5,337 nt of DNA, taken from positions 1-5,337 of the forward strand of contig JAIRRU010000320.1 of NCBI GenBank assembly GCA_031255815.1, given 5' to 3'. A program made the position numbers and the translations under genes. Within the stretch, counting starts at the first letter, position 1. Every line of letters begins with the position of its first letter. Shown one piece after another: positions 1 to 5,337 of the stretch. The notes under the pieces were generated by a model. That model worked only from the letters and a program-made list of their open reading frames with translations, was not told the DNA's origin and made no database searches. This DNA comes from Treponema sp. Its GTDB lineage: Bacteria > Spirochaetota > Spirochaetia > Treponematales > Breznakiellaceae.

Positions 1-888
1 CTTTTGGATTACGGTGAAATCGAAAAACAGGCAAAAGCGGTAAAACCCCTTATCCTCCTGGCCGGCTACTCCGCCTATCCCCGGAAGATCAACTTTAAGC
101 GGATGCGGGAAATAGCGGACGCGGCGGGGGCGGTACTTATGGTGGACATGGCCCATTTCGCGGGCCTGGTGGCGGGGAAGGTTTTTACCGGGGAATGGGA
201 CCCGGTGCCCTGGGCCCATGTCGTTACCAGTACCACCCACAAAACCCTGCGGGGCCCTCGGGCGGGGCTGGTTCTTTCCACCGGGGAATTTGCGGAAGCC
301 CTGGACAAGGGCTGCCCCCTTACCATGGGCGGCCCCCTGCCCCACGTTATCGCCGCCAAGGCGGTAGCCTTCCGGGAGGCCGGGTTGCCGGAATTCCGGG
401 ACTATGCCCGGCGTATCGTGGAAAACACCCAGGCCCTGGCGGCTTCCTGCGTCAAAAACGGCTTGGAGCTTCTTACCGGGGGCACGGACAACCACCTGTT
501 CCTGGTGAACCTGCGGGGCCAGGGCCTTACCGGGCGCCAGGCGGAAAGCGCCCTTCACGAATGTCACATCACCCTGAACCGGAACAGCCTGCCCTTCGAT
601 CCCAACGGCCCCTGGTATACGTCGGGCCTGCGGATTGGAACCGCCGCGCTTACCAGCCTGGGGATGGGCGGCGCCGAGATGGAAGAGCTGGGGGCAATCA
701 TCAGCCTGGTGCTCAGAAACACCGCCGCCGCGCCGGAGGGCAAAGATCCCGCCAAAAAGAGCAGGGCCCGCTATGTTATTGGGGAAGACGTGAAAAAAGA
801 GGCTCTGGAACGGGTTGAAAAGCTTCTTTCCCGCTTCCCGGTATATCCGGAATTGGATCTGGAACTCCTGAAAGAGGCTTTTATCTGA
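1..888 (+). CDS. glyA: Serine hydroxymethyltransferase, C-terminal part (5' end outside window)
   Basis: Cytosolic PLP enzyme that converts serine plus tetrahydrofolate to glycine plus 5,10-methylenetetrahydrofolate, the main source of one-carbon units. The frame is open from base 1 and stops with TGA at 886-888, so about 295 C-terminal residues are present; the TTG at position 4 is internal, not a start. Visible family landmarks are the VDMAHFAG segment (PLP-ring Asp at 145-147, His at 154-156), the Schiff-base lysine in TSTTHKTLRGPRAG (Lys codon 241-243), the GGTDNHLFLVNL segment, and the substrate-carboxylate arginine in TSGLRIGTAALT (codon 631-633). The usual FPGxQGGP motif reads CPLTMGGP here. 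From memory this wording, and the long tail ending RFPVYPELDLELLKEAFI, are typical of the longer (about 500-residue) Treponema/Chlamydia subfamily. All C-terminal catalytic landmarks are intact, so nothing suggests a pseudogene. A large stem-loop follows directly, so glyA probably ends its transcription unit. Confidence 0.95.
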   Translation, partial: LLDYGEIEKQAKAVKPLILLAGYSAYPRKINFKRMREIADAAGAVLMVDMAHFAGLVAGKVFTGEWDPVPWAHVVTSTTHKTLRGPRAGLVLSTGEFAEALDKGCPLTMGGPLPHVIAAKAVAFREAGLPEFRDYARRIVENTQALAASCVKNGLELLTGGTDNHLFLVNLRGQGLTGRQAESALHECHITLNRNSLPFDPNGPWYTSGLRIGTAALTSLGMGGAEMEELGAIISLVLRNTAAAPEGKDPAKKSRARYVIGEDVKKEALERVEKLLSRFPVYPELDLELLKEAFI

Positions 889-940
889 GCTTGTTCCGAA
901 ACCCGGTTGGCGCGGAAACTCCGCTTCCGGGTGAACAGGC
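889..940 (+). terminator. Three-part stem-loop directly after glyA, putative terminator or 3' end stabiliser
   Basis: Outer arms GCTTGTTC (889-896) and GAACAGGC (933-940) pair over 8 bp with one G-U. Middle arms ACCCGG (901-906) and CCGGGT (927-932) pair over 6 bp. Inner arms GCGGA (912-916) and TCCGC (920-924) pair over 5 bp around an AAC loop. The 5' side carries extra unpaired bases (CGAA 897-900, TTGGC 907-911) against TT (925-926) on the 3' side. The structure starts immediately after the glyA stop and lies upstream of the next promoter, as a terminator would. However, the following bases (TCATTGAAATTC) contain no T-run, so a classical Rho-independent terminator is not proven. It could instead protect the mRNA 3' end or be a dispersed palindromic repeat. 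The pairing is seen directly; the function is inferred. Confidence 0.55.
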
Positions 941-997
941 TCATTGAAATTCAGGAACGATCCCGGGTGCTTTATTTCACTTTTATCTTGTTATCTT

Positions 998-1006
998 TGC
1001 TATAAT
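998..1006 (+). promoter_or_regulatory. Extended -10 sigma-70 type promoter for the chemoreceptor-cyclase unit
   Basis: TGCTATAAT matches the extended -10 consensus TGnTATAAT exactly, inside an AT-rich stretch (about 970-1020) flanked by GC-rich DNA. A -35 element is weak: TTCACT at 976-981 matches four of six bases of TTGACA but with a 19-bp spacer, which fits an extended -10 promoter that depends little on -35. Transcription would start near 1012-1014 and leave a leader of about 130 nt. No sigma-28 (FliA) motif, often used for chemotaxis genes, was seen here. Confidence 0.6.
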
Positions 1007-1131
1007 TATTTATGCTGTTTACATTCGGTTTCCAAGGTTGGGTGGTTTTGAATCGGCCTGCCAGGCTGAATTTCGGCCGGCGGCTGCCGGCGAGAACGCT
1101 TGCTTTACGGCGGACTCTGGTTGAACCGGAT

Positions 1132-1138
1132 AAAAGGA
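1132..1138 (+). promoter_or_regulatory. Ribosome binding site of the chemoreceptor gene
   Basis: AAAAGGA ends 7 bases before the ATG at 1146, a normal Shine-Dalgarno distance. It supports that ATG as the start, together with the basic-then-hydrophobic N-terminus that follows. Confidence 0.7.
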
Positions 1139-1145
1139 TAGATTT

Positions 1146-3344
1146 ATGAAAATAAAACTGAGACTGTGCATCATTGTGATATCTATTTTGATCGCGGTGG
1201 TGGCGGGTATTTCTATCGTGTTGCTGCTCCAGGCGTCGGGCATGGCCTTGAATCTGGCCGTCAGAAGTACAAGCCGGCTTGCCGAACGGGAAGCTTCGGA
1301 CATCCAGGGCCGGGAAGAGGGCTATGTCCGGGTTGCCCATGTGGTGGCGGGTTTTATGGCCGGCTTTGAGGGAACGGAGCCGGAACGCCGGCGGGCCCAG
1401 TTCGACCAGTTCCTGGAGGCCGCCCTGATTTCGGAACCGAACCTGGTGGGAATTTTCGCGGTCTTTAACCCCAACGCCCTGGACGGGCTGGACGCGCAGT
1501 ACGCGGGGCAGCCGGGTGAAACTTCCAACGGTATCTACGCCCCCTGGTATACCAGGGGTTCCGGCCGGATAGAACGGAGGAACTACGATAATATCTCCGC
1601 CGCCCTGGAAGTAATTAACGGTCCCGACGCCCGCAAGCAAACCCTGCGGGATCCGGTGCAGGAGACGGTAAACGGCAAGCAGACTTATACCTTCCGGATT
1701 GGGGTGCCCGTTATCCATAACCGGACAAACGAGGTAGTAGGCTTAGTGGGAATTAATGTCCAGATAGACGCCCTGCAGCCCCTGATAGCGCAAACCATCA
1801 GGGAGAACGAGGATATCGCGGCAATGGCGGTTTACAGCGGTAACGGGACGATCATGGCGCATTCGGTGCCGGAGTATATCGGCAGGAATACCCAGGACGT
1901 GGATCGGAGCCTTTACGAACCCTATGACAAAGAGGCTTTCGACGCCATTATTAACCACAAACCCGCGAATTTTAGCGTATATTCACCGGATCTGAAGACT
2001 AATTTGGAAGTTGCCATCGTCCCCTTTGCCATAACGGAGGCCGGTACCTGGATCATCATGACAGGAACCCCGGAAAACGTAGTCTTGCAGGAAGTCCATT
2101 CCATGACAAGATTCACCATCATCATTTCGGCAGCTATCGCCCTGGTAGTAGCGGTGATAATCTTCTTTGTTTCCGGAACCATTACCAAGCCTATTGTCAA
2201 CGTGGCCCTTACCCTCAAGGATATATCCGAAGGGGAGGGGGATCTGACCAAAGCCATCACCGTTCACGGTAATGACGAAATAGCCGATTTGTCCAAATAC
2301 TTCAACGCCACTCTGGACAAGATAAAGACCCTGGTTGTCACCATCAAACACCAGGCCATCGCCCTTTTCGACATCGGCAACGAGCTTGCCAGCAACATGA
2401 CCGAAACCGCCTCGGCTATCAACGAGATAACCAGCAATATCCAGAGCATCAAGAACCGGGTTATCAACCAGAGCGCCAGCGTCACCGAAACCAACGCCAC
2501 CATGGAACAGATTACGGTGAATATCGACAAGCTCAACGGCAACGTGGAAAAGCAGAGCGCCAGCGTTTCCAAGTCGTCCAGCGCCATTGAGGAGATGATC
2601 GCCAATATCAACTCGGTTACCCAGACCTTGAACAAAAACTCCGAAAGCGTAAAAGACCTGCTTGAATCTTCGGAGGTGGGCCGCACGGGGCTCCAGGAAG
2701 TGGCTACGGACATACAGGAAATCGCCCGGGAATCGGAAGGGCTTTTGGAGATTAACGCGGTAATGGAAAACATTGCCAGCCAGACAAACCTTCTGTCCAT
2801 GAATGCGGCCATAGAGGCGGCCCACGCCGGAGAAGCCGGAAAAGGCTTCGCCGTAGTGGCCGACGAGATCCGCAAGCTCGCCGAATCTTCCGGGGAGCAA
2901 TCGAAAACCATCAGCACGGTACTCAAAAAGATCAAAGAAAGCATCGACAAGATCACCAGGAGCACGGACAACGTGCTTAACAAGTTTGAGTCTATCGATA
3001 ACGGGGTCAAGACCGTTTCCGAGCAGACCGAAAACATCCGGAACGCCATGGAAGAGCAGAGCGTGGGGAGCCAGCAGATTCTGGAAGTGATAGGACAGCT
3101 TAACGACATCACCCAGATGGTCAAAAACGGTTCCGACGAGATGCTGGAAGGAAGCAGGGAAGTTATTGCCGAGGGGAAAAACCTGGAAATGGCGACCCAG
3201 GAGATAACCAACGGGATGAACGAGATGGCTAGCGGGGCGGATCAGATCAATGTGGCGGTAAACCGGGTAAACGATATAAGCAGCCAAAACAAGGAAAACA
3301 TTGACGTGCTGGTACAGGAGGTTTCCCGTTTTAAAGTCGAGTAA
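1146..3344 (+). CDS. Methyl-accepting chemotaxis protein with periplasmic double-Cache sensor, HAMP and signalling domain
   Basis: Transmembrane chemoreceptor of 732 residues that should control CheA through CheW and so flagellar motor switching. Order of parts: membrane segment 1 at about residues 7-29; periplasmic sensor about 30-320 resembling dCache_1 ([42 protein letters not shown]); membrane segment 2 about 323-343; HAMP about 344-397 ([25 protein letters not shown]); cytoplasmic coiled coil to the end. The hairpin tip is clear at about 541-580 ([20 protein letters not shown], then [20 protein letters not shown]). At the place of the trimer-contact arginine of Tsr (EAAR) there is His560. 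Likely methylation sites are the Glu/Gln pairs at 454-455 and 482-483, which sit in a 28-residue repeat. The C-terminus, RFKVE, lacks the NWETF-type CheR/CheB tether. The start is supported by an RBS. The ligand cannot be read from the sequence. A cyclase gene follows after 30 bp, probably in the same operon. Confidence 0.95.
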   Translation: MKIKLRLCIIVISILIAVVAGISIVLLLQASGMALNLAVRSTSRLAEREASDIQGREEGYVRVAHVVAGFMAGFEGTEPERRRAQFDQFLEAALISEPNLVGIFAVFNPNALDGLDAQYAGQPGETSNGIYAPWYTRGSGRIERRNYDNISAALEVINGPDARKQTLRDPVQETVNGKQTYTFRIGVPVIHNRTNEVVGLVGINVQIDALQPLIAQTIRENEDIAAMAVYSGNGTIMAHSVPEYIGRNTQDVDRSLYEPYDKEAFDAIINHKPANFSVYSPDLKTNLEVAIVPFAITEAGTWIIMTGTPENVVLQEVHSMTRFTIIISAAIALVVAVIIFFVSGTITKPIVNVALTLKDISEGEGDLTKAITVHGNDEIADLSKYFNATLDKIKTLVVTIKHQAIALFDIGNELASNMTETASAINEITSNIQSIKNRVINQSASVTETNATMEQITVNIDKLNGNVEKQSASVSKSSSAIEEMIANINSVTQTLNKNSESVKDLLESSEVGRTGLQEVATDIQEIARESEGLLEINAVMENIASQTNLLSMNAAIEAAHAGEAGKGFAVVADEIRKLAESSGEQSKTISTVLKKIKESIDKITRSTDNVLNKFESIDNGVKTVSEQTENIRNAMEEQSVGSQQILEVIGQLNDITQMVKNGSDEMLEGSREVIAEGKNLEMATQEITNGMNEMASGADQINVAVNRVNDISSQNKENIDVLVQEVSRFKVE
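2469..2720 (+). repeat. Internal 28-residue (84-bp, four-heptad) repeat in the chemoreceptor coiled coil
   Basis: Three consecutive 28-residue units can be laid out at residues 442-469, 470-497 and 498-525. The first two begin QSASV and carry an in-register Glu pair (MEQIT at 453-457, IEEMI at 481-485). The third begins NSESV and is more divergent. At DNA level the 14-base word CAGAGCGCCAGCGT occurs exactly at 2469-2482 and 2553-2566, 84 bp apart. The spacing of exactly four heptads keeps the coiled-coil phase and places candidate methylation sites at equal intervals. It may reflect old duplication or shared constraint; the third unit is tentative. Confidence 0.5.
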
Positions 3345-3374
3345 ACGTGTCGGTATAGAGCCGGGATCAAACGG

Positions 3375-5337
3375 ATGAAAAAGTTATCTGCCGCTGTCAT
3401 TAGTATTGTTCTTGTGTTTGCGACGACCAGCCTCCTTCTCCTCTCCGGGGCGCTGAATTTTCCCGAATATAAAATGTACGATTTCCGGGTCCGGCTGCTG
3501 GCGGAGTTAAGCAAACCTTCCGACGATATCATCGTGATCCTCCTGGATCAGGACAGTCTTGACTGGGCCCAAAGGGAACGGGATTGGCCCTGGCCCTGGC
3601 CCCGGAAAGCCTACGCCGAACTGGTGGATTACATGCGCCTGGGGGGAGCCCGGTCAGTAGCCTTCGATATGCTTTTTACCGAACCCTCGATTTACCGGAA
3701 CGCCCGGCAGGAAGAAATTATCGAAGACGCGGTAAAAAACCTGCAGGCGGCTGAAAGCCTGACCAGCGAGGCGCAAGGCGCCCAAACAGACCGGGACTCT
3801 CCCCGGGATCGCTCCGATCAGAGGCAGGCCTTCCGGGAGGCGGGGATCCTCTTCCGCCGGATACTCGAGGCGCTCAGGGAGCTGAGCAGCCGGGAAGACG
3901 ACGCTTCTTTTGTACAAGCGGAAAAGGACTTTGGCAGGGTGGTACAGGGGGTGTTTCTGAGCACCCAGACGGGCAGCGAGTCTTCCTGGCCTCAAAATCT
4001 CACTACGCCCCTGCTGGAATCCCGGGGGGATCTCCCCCCCCTGCGCCGGGGATCGGACGAAACCGGCATCCTGAACGCCCAATTCCCTATAGAGGAACTG
4101 CGGAACGCCGCCGGCGCTATCGGTACCTTTACCGGCCTTCCCGATGAGGAAGACGGCATCCTCCGCCGGGCCCAGCTGTTTCACCTTTTCGATAACAAGA
4201 TCATACCCGGCCTGGCGGCGGCCTCTCTCCTGGCCGCCGGATATACCCGGGAATTCAGTTACAACGCCAAAAGCCGGACTATCCGCTGGGGGGACTACCG
4301 CCTTCCCGTTGATAAAAACGGCGATCTTATCCTGCGTTTCCGGGGGGATCTGGATCGCTACGTGCCTTATTTCGCCTGGCAGGTTCTTGAAAGCGCCGAA
4401 AACCACAAAAACGCCGAAATCCCCCTTCTGCCGCCGGAGGACTTTAAAGGCAAGCACGTCTTCTTCGGGGTTTACGCTCCCGGGCTCTACGATATCTTCA
4501 GTACCCCCTTTTCTTCGGTATACCCGGGGGTGGGAATGCATGTTACCATGCTGGACAATATCCTTACGGGGGATTTTATCAGGGAAAGCCCCGTCTGGAT
4601 AAATCTTGTTGTCATATTTATCGCTACGGTGCTTGTTACTTTCCTTGCCATGTATTGCGGGCGGATCCCCCTGTCGGTTGCCGGAACGGTGCTTTCCCTG
4701 ATCCTGGTAATCGGCCTGGGTTTTGGGGCCTACCAGTTCGGCAGCCTCTGGCTTCCCATGGTAGCCCCCATTATCGCCGTCCTGATCAGTTTCCTGGCCG
4801 CCACCGTATACAACTACGCCACCGAAGGCAGCCAGAAACGGTTCATCAAATCCGCTTTCTCCCGCTACCTGTCTCCCAAGGTCATCGATCAGATCATCGC
4901 CGACCCTTCCCAGCTTAAACTGGGGGGTGAAAAGCGGGAAATGACCGCCATTTTTACCGATATACGCAGTTTTTCTACCATATCCGAAGCGCTGGGAGAC
5001 CCGGCCAAGCTGGTAGAACTGCTCAACTTCTACCTTACCCGGATGAGCAATATTGTGCTGGAAAATTCGGGAACCATCGACAAGTACGAGGGGGACGCCA
5101 TTATCGCCTTCTTCGGCGCGCCGGTGTACATGGAAAACAACGCCGCTCTGGCCTGCCGCGCCGCCGTCCTTATGCACAAGGCGGAGAAGGAAATAAACAG
5201 GGAAGTTATCGCCCAGGGGCTTATCACCGGGGATGTCATGAAAGCCCTAGTCCGCAAGGGTATACTGAAAAGCGTTGAGGATCCCAGCCCTCTTTTCACG
5301 CGGCTCGGCGTCAATACCGGGGACATGGTGGTGGGCA
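3375..5337 (+). CDS. CHASE2-domain transmembrane class III adenylate cyclase (3' end outside window)
   Basis: Membrane sensor enzyme expected to make cAMP from ATP. The frame opens at ATG 3375, 30 bp after the receptor stop, and continues 654 codons to the edge. An N-terminal anchor (about residues 4-25) is followed by an extracytoplasmic CHASE2 domain (about 26-400), recognised by WPWPWPRKAYAELVDYM, GGARSVAFDMLFTEPS, FFGVYAPGLYDIFSTPFS and YPGVGMHVTMLDNILTGDF. Three membrane segments follow (about 407-428, 432-453, 455-478), then RYLSPKVIDQII and the cyclase domain. Both metal-binding aspartates are present (Asp529 in FTDIRSFS, Asp574 in DKYEGDAIIAFFGAP), as is the probable adenine-selecting Lys570. 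The window stops at TRLGVNTGDMVVG, so the partner adenine-selecting Asp/Thr and the transition-state Asn/Arg are not visible. That leaves adenylate over guanylate cyclase likely but unproven. Two extra segments stand out: charged residues about 108-174 inside CHASE2, and about 20 residues before GVNTG. The RBS is weak, so translation may depend partly on coupling to the upstream gene. Confidence 0.92.
   Translation, partial: MKKLSAAVISIVLVFATTSLLLLSGALNFPEYKMYDFRVRLLAELSKPSDDIIVILLDQDSLDWAQRERDWPWPWPRKAYAELVDYMRLGGARSVAFDMLFTEPSIYRNARQEEIIEDAVKNLQAAESLTSEAQGAQTDRDSPRDRSDQRQAFREAGILFRRILEALRELSSREDDASFVQAEKDFGRVVQGVFLSTQTGSESSWPQNLTTPLLESRGDLPPLRRGSDETGILNAQFPIEELRNAAGAIGTFTGLPDEEDGILRRAQLFHLFDNKIIPGLAAASLLAAGYTREFSYNAKSRTIRWGDYRLPVDKNGDLILRFRGDLDRYVPYFAWQVLESAENHKNAEIPLLPPEDFKGKHVFFGVYAPGLYDIFSTPFSSVYPGVGMHVTMLDNILTGDFIRESPVWINLVVIFIATVLVTFLAMYCGRIPLSVAGTVLSLILVIGLGFGAYQFGSLWLPMVAPIIAVLISFLAATVYNYATEGSQKRFIKSAFSRYLSPKVIDQIIADPSQLKLGGEKREMTAIFTDIRSFSTISEALGDPAKLVELLNFYLTRMSNIVLENSGTIDKYEGDAIIAFFGAPVYMENNAALACRAAVLMHKAEKEINREVIAQGLITGDVMKALVRKGILKSVEDPSPLFTRLGVNTGDMVVG

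Noticed and set aside
195..818. Open frame of 207 codons on the + strand inside glyA
   Set aside because: It is a frame-shifted reading of glyA with Gly/Pro/Arg-rich low-complexity translation. The glyA frame carries all catalytic motifs.
970..1000. T-rich stretch downstream of the stem-loop as a terminator U-tract
   Set aside because: It begins about 30 bases after the stem-loop ends, too far for a Rho-independent terminator. It is better explained as the AT-rich promoter region.
1056..1066. Palindrome GCCTGCCAGGC as a possible operator
   Set aside because: It is an 11-base inverted repeat with a 1-base centre, too short to assign to a regulator, and such words are common in GC-rich DNA.
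972..1718. Open frame of 248 codons on the - strand covering the promoter region
   Set aside because: It overlaps the receptor N-terminus and the AT-rich promoter, has no recognisable domain, and its existence depends on antisense reading of a well-supported gene.
1983..3287. Open frames of 434 and 315 codons on the - strand
   Set aside because: Both are antisense to the HAMP and signalling part of the chemoreceptor and show no family features. Several overlapping antisense frames are open here because of codon bias.
4144..4918. Two + strand open frames of 152 and 87 codons inside the cyclase region
   Set aside because: They are out of frame with the continuous cyclase frame, which reads through both without a stop and encodes the end of CHASE2 and the membrane segments.
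3654..5177. Open frame of 507 codons on the - strand
   Set aside because: It lies wholly opposite the cyclase gene, whose protein matches CHASE2 and class III cyclase motifs throughout. The antisense translation is Gly/Pro/Gln-rich without recognisable domains; it is a by-product of GC-rich codon use.

Overview
The window looks like a piece of a spirochaete chromosome, most probably a GC-rich Treponema of the termite-gut type. This is inferred from the protein families: a long serine hydroxymethyltransferase of the Treponema/Chlamydia style, a Cache-type chemoreceptor with treponemal coiled-coil wording, and a CHASE2 adenylate cyclase with a treponeme-like extra segment in its catalytic domain. 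No marker gene fixes the species. All three genes are on the + strand. No tRNA, rRNA, CRISPR array, insertion sequence or phage gene was seen.

Layout. (1) Positions 1-888 hold the 3' part of glyA, cut at the left edge. (2) Positions 889-1145 are intergenic. A large three-part stem-loop starts one base after the glyA stop (889-940). A short AT-rich island follows, with a perfect extended -10 promoter (998-1006), then a GC-rich leader of about 130 nt ending in a clear ribosome binding site (1132-1138). (3) Positions 1146-3344 encode a complete 732-residue methyl-accepting chemotaxis protein. (4) After only 30 bp, an open frame starts at 3375 and runs off the right edge. It encodes 654 residues of a CHASE2-domain, membrane-bound class III adenylate cyclase. 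Because it has no stop in the window it is easily missed, and a long open frame on the opposite strand (3654-5177) lies over it and is spurious.

How they fit together. glyA is one-carbon and glycine/serine metabolism and appears to end a separate transcription unit. The chemoreceptor and the cyclase are probably co-transcribed from the promoter near 1000. That pairs two membrane sensors: one feeding the CheA/CheW flagellar pathway, the other making cAMP. A functional link is suggested only by gene arrangement.

There is no clear evidence of a wholly new system. The most notable points are the receptor-cyclase pair, an apparent charged insertion of about 65 residues in the CHASE2 sensor, an extra segment of about 20 residues in the cyclase domain, a 28-residue (four-heptad) repeat in the receptor coiled coil, and the elaborate stem-loop behind glyA.
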